DNA from: Aeromonas cavernicola
GTDB taxonomy: Bacteria; Pseudomonadota; Gammaproteobacteria; Enterobacterales; Aeromonadaceae
Assembly: GCF_002795305.1 (NCBI RefSeq)
Contig: NZ_PGGC01000100.1
Location: 1-37,234 of the forward strand
Length of the DNA stretch: 37,234 nt
Reading direction: 5' to 3'
In this document: positions 8,626 through 20,536 of the stretch, in pieces
Layout: each line of letters opens with the position of its first letter
Position numbering within the stretch: the stretch's first letter is position 1
The notes under the pieces: generated by a model
Databases searched by the model: none
What the model was told of the DNA's origin: nothing
What the model saw: only the letters and a program-made list of their open reading frames with translations
Position numbers and translations under genes: made by a program

Positions 8626-9429
8626 GTGGGAAAAGTCATCGCCATAGCCAACCAAAAAGGGGGGGTGGGTAAAACTACCACCTGTATCAATCTAGCTGCT
8701 TCCATGGCGGCAACTCGGCGTAAGGTGCTGGTGATTGACCTCGATCCACAAGGCAATGCCACGATGGGGAGTGGCATAAATAAGTACGACGTCGAACGTA
8801 CGGCTTACGAGCTATTGGTGGAGGATACCCCGATCAGTGAGGTGATCATCACTGAAACCTCAGGGGCATATCATCTGGTTGCGGCCAATGCTGACGTAAC
8901 AGCTGCTGAAATCCGCCTAATGGAGTTTTTTGCCCGTGAGCTTCGCCTGCGTCATGCGTTAGCGTCAGTGCGGGAGCATTATGACTACATCTTTATCGAC
9001 TGCCCCCCCTCGCTCAATATGCTGACCGTGAACGCCATGGCGGCAGCTGATTCAATCTTGGTGCCGATGCAGTGTGAATACTACGCACTGGAAGGGCTCA
9101 CCGCCTTGGTCGACACCATTGGTAAGCTTGCCGCGGTGGTGAATCCTGATTTAGAGATCGAAGGGGTGCTACGCACTATGTTCGATCACCGTAATCGGTT
9201 AGCCAATGAGGTGTCCGATCAGCTTAAACAGCATTTTGGCGACAAGGTTTACCGCACCATTATTCCCCGTAATGTGCGGTTGGCTGAGGCCCCCAGTTTC
9301 GGGGCGCCTGCCATGCACTATGACAAATCATCGGTGGGGGCCAAGGCTTATCTGGCATTAGCGGGCGAGATCCTGCGTCGCCAAGAGCAAGCAGATCAGG
9401 CGACCATCTCAGATCGAGAAAGCGTATGA
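8626..9429 (+). CDS. parA: Chromosome partitioning ATPase ParA (Soj-like)
   Basis: A 267-residue deviant-Walker ATPase. The Walker A motif KGGVGKTT is at residues 11-18, the A' motif VIDLDPQGNATMG follows near 37, and Walker B is IFIDCPPSLNML. It lacks the long N-terminal DNA-binding domain of plasmid ParA, which places it with chromosomal Soj/ParA. It would drive segregation of origin regions with ParB on parS. The GTG start is supported by AGGGG 5 bases upstream. Its stop overlaps the parB start (ATGA). The rsmG-parA linkage is shared with Vibrio and Pseudomonas and absent from E. coli. Confidence 0.95.
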   Translation: MGKVIAIANQKGGVGKTTTCINLAASMAATRRKVLVIDLDPQGNATMGSGINKYDVERTAYELLVEDTPISEVIITETSGAYHLVAANADVTAAEIRLMEFFARELRLRHALASVREHYDYIFIDCPPSLNMLTVNAMAAADSILVPMQCEYYALEGLTALVDTIGKLAAVVNPDLEIEGVLRTMFDHRNRLANEVSDQLKQHFGDKVYRTIIPRNVRLAEAPSFGAPAMHYDKSSVGAKAYLALAGEILRRQEQADQATISDRESV

Positions 9430-10334
9430 CCCTGAAAAAACGTGGGCTAGGTAAAGGGTTGGATGCCCTCCTCAGCACCAGCAGTGCGGCACGTCAAAAA
9501 CAGGTACTGAGTGAGCAACTGACCGAACAGGCGATGATGCCCACGTTGCATGGAGAGCTACGTAAGCTTCCTGTCGAGTGGTTGCAGTCTGGTAAATATC
9601 AGCCACGTAAAGACATGTCGCAGGTTGCCTTGGAAGAGCTGGCAAGTTCAATCCGTGCTCAAGGGGTGATCCAGCCAATTGTCGTGCGCCCTCTTGGCGA
9701 ACAATCGTTTGAGATCATCGCCGGTGAACGGCGCTGGCGCGCGTCCCAGCTGGCTCGACTCGAAGTGGTGCCTTGTATCATCAAGGATGTGCCCGACGAG
9801 GCCGCCGTCGCCATTGCACTGATTGAGAATATCCAACGTGAAGACCTCAATGCTATCGAAGAAGCGGTCGCCCTACAGCGGTTGCTGACTGAATTTGAGC
9901 TCACTCACCAACAAGTGGCTGAGGCAGTCGGCAAATCTCGCACTACCGTCACTAACTTGCTGCGCCTTAACCAACTCAATGACGATGTGAAGCGCTTCGT
10001 TGAGCACGGTGATCTCGATATGGGACATGCACGTGCCCTGTTAGCATTAAGTGGCCAAGCTCAATCTGATTTAGCTAAACAAGTGGCCCAAAAAGGGCTA
10101 ACGGTGCGTGATACCGAGCGATTGGTACAAAAAGCGCTGGAACCCGCTAAAGCCAAGGTTGAGGTAGCCCATGATCCTCACATTGGTTATTTGGAGCGCC
10201 AATTGAGTGAAAAGCTGGGTAGCCAGGTTCAACTTCAAGCGGGAAAAAGGGATAGCGGAAAGTTAGTAATTAGTTACGAGAGTTTGGCCGATTTGGACCG
10301 CGTTTTGGGCTATTTTGGTCTATCAGAATCGTGA
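9426..10334 (+). CDS. parB: Chromosome partitioning protein ParB (Spo0J-like)
   Basis: A 302-residue parS-binding CTPase and clamp protein. It starts with KKRGLGKGLDALLS, typical of chromosomal ParB. The N-terminal domain carries GKYQPRKDM, IVVRPLGEQSFEIIAGERRWRA (the GERRWRA CTP motif) and ENIQREDLNAIEEA. The helix-turn-helix around residues 155-175 reads THQQVAEAVGKSRTTVTNLLRL. A dimerisation domain forms the C-terminus. The start overlaps the parA stop by four bases. No consensus parS was seen in the window, so its target must be elsewhere or divergent. A good intrinsic terminator follows. Confidence 0.95.
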   Translation: MTLKKRGLGKGLDALLSTSSAARQKQVLSEQLTEQAMMPTLHGELRKLPVEWLQSGKYQPRKDMSQVALEELASSIRAQGVIQPIVVRPLGEQSFEIIAGERRWRASQLARLEVVPCIIKDVPDEAAVAIALIENIQREDLNAIEEAVALQRLLTEFELTHQQVAEAVGKSRTTVTNLLRLNQLNDDVKRFVEHGDLDMGHARALLALSGQAQSDLAKQVAQKGLTVRDTERLVQKALEPAKAKVEVAHDPHIGYLERQLSEKLGSQVQLQAGKRDSGKLVISYESLADLDRVLGYFGLSES

Positions 10335-10385
10335 TCTTTGCGCTTTTTGTAGTAATAAAACATCCACATCTTTTGATATGAACAG

Positions 10386-10428
10386 ACCCTTAATTTGGTG
10401 CGGAACACCGCAAAAAATAAGGGTTTTT
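10386..10428 (+). terminator. Intrinsic terminator after parB
   Basis: Outer arms ACCCTTA and TAAGGGT enclose an inner GGTG-CGGAA-CACC stem and are followed directly by five T residues. It separates the mnmG-parB group from the atp operon promoter immediately downstream. Confidence 0.75.
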
Positions 10429-10434
10429 GTCATA

Positions 10435-10462
10435 TTGCAATAGCTGTTCCCAAGGGTATAAT
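10435..10462 (+). promoter_or_regulatory. Likely sigma-70 promoter of the atp operon
   Basis: TTGCAA (10435-10440) and a perfect TATAAT (10457-10462) are separated by 16 bases. The pair lies right after the parB terminator and about 80 bases before the proposed atpI start. A DnaA-box-like TGTGGATAT at 10481-10489 is probably incidental. Confidence 0.7.
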
Positions 10463-10542
10463 TTGACCGGCTTTTAGGTCTGTGGATATTGGGTCGCATG
10501 ATCCCAATTTTTTACAGTTCTGTAATGTTCAGGGGCACGTTG

Positions 10543-12065
<1,523 letters not shown>

Positions 12066-12082
12066 TAAAGAGGACATAGGCT

Positions 12083-12553
12083 GTGAATATCAACGCCACC
12101 CTCCTCGGCCAAGCAATTGCTTTTTTCTTCTTCGTGGTGTTTTGCATGAAGTACGTATGGCCGCCACTCATGGCTGCCATCGAAGCTCGTCAGAAAGCTA
12201 TTGCTGACGGACTTTCTTCTGCCGAGCGTGCCAAGAAAGATCTGGAGTTGGCCAAGGCCAATGCCACTGATCAGCTGAAAGAAGCCAAGCTCCAGGCTGC
12301 CGAAATCATTGAACAGGCTAATAAACGCAAAGCCCAGATCATGGATGAAGCAACTGTTGGGGCGCAAGCTGAGCGGGAAAAAATCCTAGCTCAAGGCCGT
12401 GCTGAGATCGAAGCTGAACGTCATCGTGCCAAAGAAGAACTGCGCAAGCAGGTTGCTGCTCTTGCCATTGCGGGTGCAGAGAAGATCCTGGCGCGTCAAA
12501 TCGACCAGGCTGCCAACAGCGACATCGTCGACAAACTGGTAGCAGAACTGTAA
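12083..12553 (+). CDS. atpF: ATP synthase F0 subunit b
   Basis: A 156-residue peripheral-stalk subunit, identical in length to E. coli AtpF. One N-terminal membrane helix (residues 5-26) is followed by a long charged coiled coil and ends in [12 protein letters not shown], as in E. coli. The start is a GTG, also used in E. coli atpF. The coiled coil binds subunits a, delta and alpha. Confidence 0.97.
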   Translation: MNINATLLGQAIAFFFFVVFCMKYVWPPLMAAIEARQKAIADGLSSAERAKKDLELAKANATDQLKEAKLQAAEIIEQANKRKAQIMDEATVGAQAEREKILAQGRAEIEAERHRAKEELRKQVAALAIAGAEKILARQIDQAANSDIVDKLVAEL

Positions 12554-12566
12554 CGGGAACGGGGCT

Positions 12567-13100
12567 ATGTCTGAACTGACTACAATCGCTCGCCCCTACG
12601 CCAAGGCTGCTTTCGAGTTTGCCGTTGAGCACAAGGCGGTTAACCAGTGGCTAGGAATGTTGAGCTTTGCTGCCGAGGTAGCGAAGAACGATGCCATCCA
12701 TGCGCTGGTAAACGGCTCTCTGGCCGCCGAAGAACTGGCAAAATTATTTGTTGGTATCTGTGGTGAGCAGCTCGATGAGCATGGTCAGAACCTAATTCGG
12801 GTGATGGCTGAGAATGGTCGCTTGGGTGTGCTGCCGGCGGTCGTTGCTGAATTTGTTGCGCTGAAAGCTGAACTGGATAAAGAGGTTCAAGCTGACGTGA
12901 TTTCGGCGATCGAACTGACCGACCAGCAGAAAGCCAATATTCAGGCTTCTCTGGAACAACGTCTCGCGCGCAAAGTGAAGCTGAATTGCAGCATTGATGC
13001 GTCCTTGATGGCCGGAGTGCTCATCAAGGCCGGTGATCTGGTTATCGACGGCACAGTCCGCGGCAAGCTGGATCGCATGGCTGACGCGCTGCAATCTTGA
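12567..13100 (+). CDS. atpH: ATP synthase F1 subunit delta
   Basis: A 177-residue soluble subunit joining the b stalk to the top of the alpha-beta hexamer. It starts with [17 protein letters not shown], the family's N-terminal helix, and ends with the conserved [20 protein letters not shown] segment. It lies 13 bases after atpF and 15 before atpA. Confidence 0.96.
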   Translation: MSELTTIARPYAKAAFEFAVEHKAVNQWLGMLSFAAEVAKNDAIHALVNGSLAAEELAKLFVGICGEQLDEHGQNLIRVMAENGRLGVLPAVVAEFVALKAELDKEVQADVISAIELTDQQKANIQASLEQRLARKVKLNCSIDASLMAGVLIKAGDLVIDGTVRGKLDRMADALQS

Positions 13101-13115
13101 TTGGGGTATTAGAGC

Positions 13116-14657
13116 ATGCAACTGAATTCCACTGAAATCGCCGAGCTTATCAAGCAGCGTATTGCGCAGTTTGATGTCAAGAGCGAAGCGCGTAACGAAG
13201 GTACCATCGTCTCTGTGAGTGACGGTATCATTCGTATTCATGGCCTGGCCGATGCCATGCAGGGTGAAATGATCGAGCTGCCGGGTAACCGCTATGCTCT
13301 GGCATTGAACCTAGAGCGTGACTCTGTTGGTGCCGTAGTAATGGGCCCTTATGCCAACTTGGCAGAAGGGATGAAAGTGAAAGGGACTGGCCGCATTCTA
13401 GAAGTGCCGGTGGGTCGTGGTCTGTTGGGCCGGGTGGTCAACACCCTGGGTCAGCCTATCGACGGTAAAGGTCCGCTTGATCACGACGGCTTCTCGCCGA
13501 TCGAAGTGATTGCGCCGGGCGTTATCGAACGTAAGTCTGTTGACCAGCCAGTCCAGACCGGTTTGAAAGCGATCGATGCCATGATCCCTATCGGTCGTGG
13601 CCAGCGTGAGCTGATCATCGGTGACCGCCAGGTAGGTAAAACTGCCATTGCGATCGACACCATCATCAACCAGAAAGATTCTGGCATTAAGTGTGTCTAC
13701 GTTGCGATCGGCCAGAAGGCCTCCACCATCGCTAACGTGGTGCGCAAGCTGGAAGAGCACGGTGCCCTGGCCAACACCATCGTGGTGGTTGCCTCTGCCT
13801 CAGAAGCGGCGGCCCTGCAGTACCTCGCGCCCTATGCGGGTTGCTCCATGGGTGAGTACTTCCGTGACCGCGGTGAAGATGCGCTGATCATTTATGATGA
13901 CCTGTCTAAACAGGCTGTCGCGTATCGTCAAATCTCCCTGCTGCTGCGCCGTCCGCCAGGACGTGAAGCATATCCTGGTGATGTGTTCTATCTGCACTCC
14001 CGTCTGCTGGAGCGTGCAGCTCGCGTAAACGTAGAGTACGTCGAGAAGTTCACTAATGGGGCGGTAACAGGCCAGACCGGTTCTCTGACGGCGCTGCCGA
14101 TCATCGAAACCCAAGCGGGTGATGTTTCTGCGTTCGTTCCGACCAACGTGATTTCTATCACCGATGGCCAGATCTTCCTGACTACCCAGCTGTTTAACTC
14201 CGGTATTCGTCCGGCGGTTGATCCGGGTATCTCGGTATCCCGTGTAGGGGGTGCTGCTCAGACCAAGATTGTTAAGAAGCTGTCTGGTGGTATCCGTACC
14301 GCACTGGCCCAGTACCGTGAATTGGCCGCTTTTGCCCAGTTCTCTTCTGACCTTGATGATGCCACGCGTAAGCAGTTGGATCATGGCCAGAAAGTGACTG
14401 AGCTGATGAAGCAGAAACAGTACTCTCCGATGAGCGTTGCCCAGCAGTCGCTGGTGTTGTTCGCTGCGGAAAAAGGCTATCTCTCCGATGTCGAGCTGAA
14501 CAAAATCGTCGACTTCGAAGCCGCTCTGCTCTCTTACGCCAATACCCAGCATGGTTCGCTGATGGCTGACATCAATGCCAAAGCAGACTACAACGACGAG
14601 ATCGTTGGCAAGCTGACTGCGTTGCTAGATAGCTTCAAGGCAACTCAGACCTGGTAA
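13116..14657 (+). CDS. atpA: ATP synthase F1 subunit alpha
   Basis: A 513-residue subunit, same length as E. coli AtpA. The P-loop GDRQVGKT is near residue 169. The alpha-subunit signature region [14 protein letters not shown] and the arginine finger in that segment are intact. It contributes non-catalytic nucleotide sites to the hexamer. A strong hairpin follows its stop codon. Long antisense frames over it are shadows. Confidence 0.98.
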   Translation: MQLNSTEIAELIKQRIAQFDVKSEARNEGTIVSVSDGIIRIHGLADAMQGEMIELPGNRYALALNLERDSVGAVVMGPYANLAEGMKVKGTGRILEVPVGRGLLGRVVNTLGQPIDGKGPLDHDGFSPIEVIAPGVIERKSVDQPVQTGLKAIDAMIPIGRGQRELIIGDRQVGKTAIAIDTIINQKDSGIKCVYVAIGQKASTIANVVRKLEEHGALANTIVVVASASEAAALQYLAPYAGCSMGEYFRDRGEDALIIYDDLSKQAVAYRQISLLLRRPPGREAYPGDVFYLHSRLLERAARVNVEYVEKFTNGAVTGQTGSLTALPIIETQAGDVSAFVPTNVISITDGQIFLTTQLFNSGIRPAVDPGISVSRVGGAAQTKIVKKLSGGIRTALAQYRELAAFAQFSSDLDDATRKQLDHGQKVTELMKQKQYSPMSVAQQSLVLFAAEKGYLSDVELNKIVDFEAALLSYANTQHGSLMADINAKADYNDEIVGKLTALLDSFKATQTW

Positions 14658-14663
14658 GCGCGT

Positions 14664-14683
14664 GTGGCAGCGTAAGCTGCCAC
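14664..14683 (+). promoter_or_regulatory. Tetraloop hairpin between atpA and atpG
   Basis: A perfect 8-base stem (GTGGCAGC with GCTGCCAC) is closed by GTAA, a GNRA-type tetraloop. It lies 7 bases after the atpA stop and 16 before the atpG start, next to the GGAGAGAAG ribosome site. There is no T-run, so it is unlikely to terminate. It could stabilise upstream mRNA or lower atpG translation to fit the 3:3:1 stoichiometry. Confidence 0.55.
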
Positions 14684-14699
14684 CTGATGGAGAGAAGAG

Positions 14700-15566
14700 A
14701 TGGCCGGCGCAAAAGAGATACGTAACAAGATCGGGAGTGTGAAAAACACTCAGAAGATCACCGGCGCGATGGAAATGGTGGCAGCAAGCAAGATGCGCCG
14801 TGCGCAGGAACGCATGTCTGCCAGCCGTCCTTACGCTGAAACCATGCGCAAGGTGATCGGCCATATCGCTCAGGGAAACTTGGAATACAAGCACCCCTAC
14901 CTCATCGAACGTGAGGCCAAGCGAGTGGGTTACATCGTCGTCTCCACCGACCGTGGCCTGTGTGGTGGTTTGAACATCAACCTGTTCAAAGCTGCCCTCA
15001 ATGATATGAAGCAATGGAGCGAGAAAGGCGCCAAGGTTGACTTGGCTCTGATCGGTAACAAAGCCTCCAACTTCTTTGAACGGCACGGCGCCAAGGTGAA
15101 AGCTCATGTCGCAGGACTGGGCGATAACCCGAGCGTCAATGACCTGATTGGTTCAGTCAAGGTCATGCTGAAGGCTTACGACAACGGTGAGATAGACAAG
15201 CTGTATCTGGTGTACAACAAGTTTGTTAACACCATGGTGCAGCAACCACGGGTCGATCAATTGCTGCCTTTGCCCGTAACTGAAGACAGCAAGCTGACTA
15301 AGAAGAACCACTGGGATTACCTCTATGAGCCTGATCCCAAGAAGTTGCTGGATACCTTGCTGGTTCGCTATGTCGAATCACAAGTCTACCAGGGCGTAGT
15401 GGAAAACTTAGCCAGTGAACAGGCAGCCCGAATGGTTGCCATGCAAGCCGCGACTGACAACGCCGGTAACCTGATTAACGATCTGCAACTGGTATACAAC
15501 AAGGCCCGTCAGGCCAGTATTACCCAGGAGCTGACAGAGATCGTATCCGGTGCTGCTGCGGTGTAA
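14700..15566 (+). CDS. atpG: ATP synthase F1 subunit gamma
   Basis: A 288-residue central shaft subunit. N-terminal [20 protein letters not shown] and C-terminal [19 protein letters not shown] form the coiled-coil rotor, both classic gamma motifs; the Rossmann-like middle starts at [12 protein letters not shown]. Its length matches E. coli (287). It is preceded by the atpA-atpG hairpin. Confidence 0.97.
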   Translation: MAGAKEIRNKIGSVKNTQKITGAMEMVAASKMRRAQERMSASRPYAETMRKVIGHIAQGNLEYKHPYLIEREAKRVGYIVVSTDRGLCGGLNINLFKAALNDMKQWSEKGAKVDLALIGNKASNFFERHGAKVKAHVAGLGDNPSVNDLIGSVKVMLKAYDNGEIDKLYLVYNKFVNTMVQQPRVDQLLPLPVTEDSKLTKKNHWDYLYEPDPKKLLDTLLVRYVESQVYQGVVENLASEQAARMVAMQAATDNAGNLINDLQLVYNKARQASITQELTEIVSGAAAV

Positions 15567-16988
<1,422 letters not shown>

Positions 16989-17006
16989 GCCTAGACAGGA
17001 GGGCCC

Positions 17007-17435
17007 ATGGCAGAGATGATCTCCTTTCACCTAGATGTGGTGAGCGCCGAAGGAAAACTTTTTTCCGGTCGCGTGCAATCTGCTCAGGTAACAGGCTCCG
17101 AAGGGGAGTTGGGTCTTCGCCACGGTCATGCTCCGTTGCTGACTGCTATCAAGCCGGGCTTGGTCCGCTTGGTAAAGCAGAACGGAACGGAAGAGGTGTT
17201 GTATGTCTCCGGCGGTATGCTGGAAGTGCAGCCTGAAGCCGTGACCGTGCTGGCGGACACTGCGATTCGTGCTGATGACTTGGATGAGGCGAAAGCCCAA
17301 GAGGCCAAGCGTGCAGCCGAAGCGCGGATCCAGAGCTCCCATGGTGATATCGACTACGCCCAAGCCGCTACCGAGCTGGCCAAAGCGATGGCCCAATTGC
17401 GGGTTATCGATATCGTCAAAAAGAATTACCGCTAA
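17007..17435 (+). CDS. atpC: ATP synthase F1 subunit epsilon
   Basis: A 142-residue subunit that couples gamma to the c-ring and inhibits hydrolysis. The N-terminal beta sandwich shows [11 protein letters not shown] and [19 protein letters not shown], followed by a C-terminal helical hairpin. It is the last atp gene; a strong terminator lies 15 bases after its stop. Confidence 0.96.
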   Translation: MAEMISFHLDVVSAEGKLFSGRVQSAQVTGSEGELGLRHGHAPLLTAIKPGLVRLVKQNGTEEVLYVSGGMLEVQPEAVTVLADTAIRADDLDEAKAQEAKRAAEARIQSSHGDIDYAQAATELAKAMAQLRVIDIVKKNYR

Positions 17436-17449
17436 TAACGGTGATGTAA

Positions 17450-17477
17450 AAAGCGACCTGCGGGTCGCTTTTTTTTT
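17450..17477 (+). terminator. Intrinsic terminator of the atp operon
   Basis: A stem of AAGCGACC pairing with GGGTCGCTT around a short TGC loop is followed by a long T-run. It lies between atpC and glmU. Confidence 0.9.
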
Positions 17478-17530
17478 ACCTGTTGGATAGACTCCGCCGG
17501 GTATTTCCACACAAGTTCAAGGTCGACCTC

Positions 17531-18892
17531 ATGTCTCTCAACGTTGTGATCCTGGCTGCGGGCAAGGGCACCCGCATGCGATCTTCTCTGCCCAAAGTAT
17601 TGCACCCAGTAGCAAACAAACCCATGGTCTCCCATGTTATCGACACCGCCCGTCAGGTGGGCGCCGAACAGCTGCATCTGGTCTATGGCCACGGTGCCGA
17701 GCTGCTCAAAGAGCGGATCGTCGCGGCCAACGTCAACTGGGTGCTGCAGGCGCAGCAGCTGGGAACCGGTCATGCCGTGGCTCAGGCCATCCCGTTTTGG
17801 CAGGATGACGACGACGTGCTGGTGCTGTACGGCGATACCCCGCTGATCCAGCCAGAGACCCTGCAACGGCTGCTGGCTGCCAAGGCAAGTGATGGCATGG
17901 CGCTGCTGACCGTGGTGCTGGACAACCCCACTGGCTATGGCCGGATCGTGCGCAGCAACGGCCAGGTGGTCGGGATTGTCGAGCAGAAAGATGCCAACGC
18001 CGAGCAGCTGACCATCCGCGAAGTGAACACCGGTGTGCTGGTGGCCAATGGCGGTCAGCTGCGCAGCTGGCTATCGCGTTTGGATAACAAAAATGCTCAG
18101 GGCGAGTTCTACCTGACCGACGTGATCGCCATGGCACACGCCGATGGTTGCCCGATCGCTGCGGTCCATCCGGAGCGTGCCGCCGAGGTAGAAGGGGCCA
18201 ATAACCGAGTGCAGTTGGCTCAGCTTGAGCGCAGCTACCAGCAGTTGCAGGCCGAGAAGTTGATGATCGCTGGCGTCACCTTGATCGATCCCGCTCGTTT
18301 CGATCTGCGCGGAACCCTCGACATCGGCGAAGAGGTGGTGATCGATGTCAATGTCATCATCGAAGGTAACGTTGTGCTGGGCAATCATGTGCGAATTGGT
18401 GCAGGCAGTGTGCTGAAAGATTGCGTGATTGGTGATCACAGTGAGGTGAAACCCTACTCGGTCATTGAAGGGGCGCAAATTGCCGATCAGTGCTCGGTCG
18501 GCCCCTTTACTCGCCTGCGTCCCGGAGCGGTGCTGGAGCAAGATGCTCACGTCGGCAACTTCGTCGAAATGAAGAAAGCGCGGCTTGGTGTCGGTTCAAA
18601 ATGCGGGCATTTGAGCTATCTGGGAGATGCCAAGGTCGGTGCCAACGTGAATATCGGCGCTGGGACGATCACTTGTAACTACGATGGGATAAACAAGTTC
18701 GAGACCATCATCGAGGACGACGTATTCGTTGGCTCCGATACCCAACTGGTGGCGCCGGTGCACATTGGCAAAGGAGCGACCTTAGGGGCGGGTTCCACCA
18801 TCACCAAGGATGTCGCAGAGCATGAACTGGTCATCAGTCGCGTGCCGCAGCGTCACATCAAAGGGTGGGCTCGCCCGGTCAAAAAAAGCTAA
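17531..18892 (+). CDS. glmU: Bifunctional N-acetylglucosamine-1-phosphate uridyltransferase / glucosamine-1-phosphate acetyltransferase GlmU
   Basis: A 453-residue cytoplasmic enzyme making UDP-GlcNAc for peptidoglycan and LPS. The N-terminal uridyltransferase has [18 protein letters not shown] near residues 8-25 and the YGDTPL metal site. The C-terminal half is a left-handed beta-helix of hexapeptide repeats with the catalytic histidine in [12 protein letters not shown]. The ATG at 17531 is chosen over a start 48 bases upstream because [13 protein letters not shown] matches the family N-terminus. In E. coli glmS follows directly; here no glmS is seen anywhere in the window to the right. Confidence 0.96.
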   Translation: MSLNVVILAAGKGTRMRSSLPKVLHPVANKPMVSHVIDTARQVGAEQLHLVYGHGAELLKERIVAANVNWVLQAQQLGTGHAVAQAIPFWQDDDDVLVLYGDTPLIQPETLQRLLAAKASDGMALLTVVLDNPTGYGRIVRSNGQVVGIVEQKDANAEQLTIREVNTGVLVANGGQLRSWLSRLDNKNAQGEFYLTDVIAMAHADGCPIAAVHPERAAEVEGANNRVQLAQLERSYQQLQAEKLMIAGVTLIDPARFDLRGTLDIGEEVVIDVNVIIEGNVVLGNHVRIGAGSVLKDCVIGDHSEVKPYSVIEGAQIADQCSVGPFTRLRPGAVLEQDAHVGNFVEMKKARLGVGSKCGHLSYLGDAKVGANVNIGAGTITCNYDGINKFETIIEDDVFVGSDTQLVAPVHIGKGATLGAGSTITKDVAEHELVISRVPQRHIKGWARPVKKS

Positions 18893-18930
18893 TCCCTGAG
18901 CCATGCAACATCACTGAGATACGTTAATAC

Positions 18931-18958
18931 CCGCCCCTTGGTTTATGTAAAGGGGCGG
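18931..18958 (+). terminator. Strong hairpin after glmU
   Basis: A 9-base perfect stem (CCGCCCCTT and AAGGGGCGG) with a 10-base loop lies 38 bases after the glmU stop. There is no T-run, so it may be a weak terminator or a 3'-end stabiliser. Confidence 0.5.
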
Positions 18959-19900
18959 ACTTAAAGCACAGCCCATTAGGGCTATTTCACTTGCCATGTT
19001 GGCCTCGGACTGTGTTCTAAGCCCTCACGTACTGATGTAGGCTCCGCTGTCTGGGTACTGCCCATATCCAACCTGGCTGCGCCAATCATACCTATTGGGA
19101 TAGTCTGTTATTTCGCCCATCGAGCCATTTCCAGTTCGGCACATGCTGGTTTTTCCCCAAAAGTATCAAGCAGATTTTAATCTCACCCACCTTCATCCCC
19201 CAGCTGACCGCCAAGGTAGCTGTTTCGGGTATATGCTCAAAAGAGGTTTTTCGCTCATAAAGCAGCACTCCACCCGCCACTGGCGCGGCTGGAGCTCGTC
19301 AGTAAATGGCACAGGGTGAGCGCCGACATCGTCCCCCTACGATGAGCGAGGGAAGGGGCGTTTAGCGGCGTGACTGGTCAGCCAAGGAGAAAGGGTATGG
19401 CGTTGAGAAAGCCATGGCGTTCAGCAGAAGCTGAATCGGCCTCCTCTATCACCCGGTTTATTAAAGGCAGCAGAGTCACCCGGTTTTATGGTCTGTGGCT
19501 GTACCACAAGGGGTCATATTGGGCTTTATGGTTAGGCTGCCCCAAGCTAAAAATCGTCAGATTAGTCCTGCTGCTTAAGCATGGCCATGATGCCAGCACC
19601 CATGGTAATCGGCTGGCTCCCGTGATCCCCATTACAGCTAAGTCCGCTAGTCATCTGAAGGGATTGGGCCATTACCCCCACACCTAAGAATCACTCGGTA
19701 TCCGCTCTCGTCAGGGACTTAACCTTATGTCGCAGTGACAGCCTTGGTAAATCCACCAAGGCGCGGGGCGGGCTTGGTTTATCGTGGATCTATTTTTATG
19801 AGAAACCACCCGCGACCATTCGGTTCTGCGAGGGCTGGGTTACAATGCTTCCCTATCCGGTCAGTAAGGCCAGAGGCATTGCAGCGAGAAGGTCCTTGTT
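18959..19900. other. About 0.9 kb without a convincing gene between glmU and the SCO gene
   Basis: Only short open frames occur: 62 codons at 19092-19280 (minus, GTG start), 105 codons at 19370-19687 (plus) and 36 codons at 19562-19672 (minus). None shows a recognisable motif, ribosome-binding site or family similarity. The plus frame is rich in scattered H, L and S residues and looks random. An 11-base direct repeat (TCACCCGGTTT) occurs twice about 27 bases apart near 19449-19486. A small hairpin (CATCGT/ACGATG) is near 19330. It could be decayed DNA or could hold an unannotated RNA. Confidence 0.5.
19741..19778 (+). repeat. Competing hairpins upstream of the SCO gene
   Basis: GCCTTGGT (19741-19748) pairs perfectly with ACCAAGGC (19755-19762) around AAATCC. 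The same ACCAAG can instead pair with CTTGGT at 19773-19778 across a G-rich loop. The two structures exclude each other, as in attenuators, but no leader peptide or T-run was found. Confidence 0.4.
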
Positions 19901-20536
19901 ATGGTCAAGTTACGTTATCCTTTGCTATTTTTGCTCGCCATTGCAGGCATGGGGTTGGCATTTTTCGCCACCCAGCCACAGTTACCTGATCAAGCGGATT
20001 ACTACCCCTCTGGCGGGCGTGATATCAACGATTTCCATCTCACCGATGCCAATGGCCAGCCGTTTAACCCTGCCAGTCTGCAGCGTCACTGGACCTTTTT
20101 GTTCGTCGGCTACACTTTTTGTCCTGATATTTGCCCAACCACCTTGGCTGATTTGCGTTCGGTGTATGACCAGCTCAAGCAGGTTGCGCCGAGTAGCCAA
20201 GTGATGTTTATCTCGGCAGATCCGCAGCGGGATGATAGTGCCCGTTTGAAAAGCTACACCGCCTTCTTTCATCCTGAGTTCAAGGCTGCGACAGGCTCCC
20301 ACGATAAGCTATTTCCATTTGTGCGTAATTTGGGGTTGGTTTACTCGATCGCGGACCAAGGGGAGAAGGATTATTTGGTAGACCATTCCGCTTCGATTGT
20401 TCTGATCAATCCGGCAGGCAAGCTTCAAGCTGTATTTCGCCCCAAAATCGCTCCTGGCGCGGTCCCCCGAGTGGATATGGCGACCATGGTGTCAGACTTT
20501 GCCCGGATCGTCACCCTGGCCAATAACAGCGATTGA
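19901..20536 (+). CDS. SCO1/SenC-family copper-binding thioredoxin-like protein
   Basis: A 211-residue membrane-anchored protein with an N-terminal hydrophobic helix (residues 7-24) and a periplasmic thioredoxin-like domain. The copper ligands are visible: C74 and C78 in TFCPDICPTT and H162 in LVDHSAS. SCO proteins deliver copper to the CuA centre of cytochrome c oxidase or act in periplasmic redox control. AAGG lies 9 bases before the ATG. Its stop overlaps the start of the MATE gene, so the two are probably co-transcribed, though a functional link is not obvious. Confidence 0.9.
   Translation: MVKLRYPLLFLLAIAGMGLAFFATQPQLPDQADYYPSGGRDINDFHLTDANGQPFNPASLQRHWTFLFVGYTFCPDICPTTLADLRSVYDQLKQVAPSSQVMFISADPQRDDSARLKSYTAFFHPEFKAATGSHDKLFPFVRNLGLVYSIADQGEKDYLVDHSASIVLINPAGKLQAVFRPKIAPGAVPRVDMATMVSDFARIVTLANNSD

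Noticed and set aside
8600-10334. parS centromere sites near parAB
   Set aside because: Only a half-match (GTTTCAC near 8609) was seen; no sequence close to the 16-base consensus palindrome was found in the window.
19370-19687. 105-codon plus-strand ORF in the glmU-SCO gap
   Set aside because: No ribosome-binding site at its first codon, no motif, and a random-looking composition. It is kept only as a remark in the gap description.
18893-19900. Tn7 attachment site
   Set aside because: attTn7 lies at the end of glmS, not glmU, and glmS is absent here. No Tn7 end sequences were recognised.
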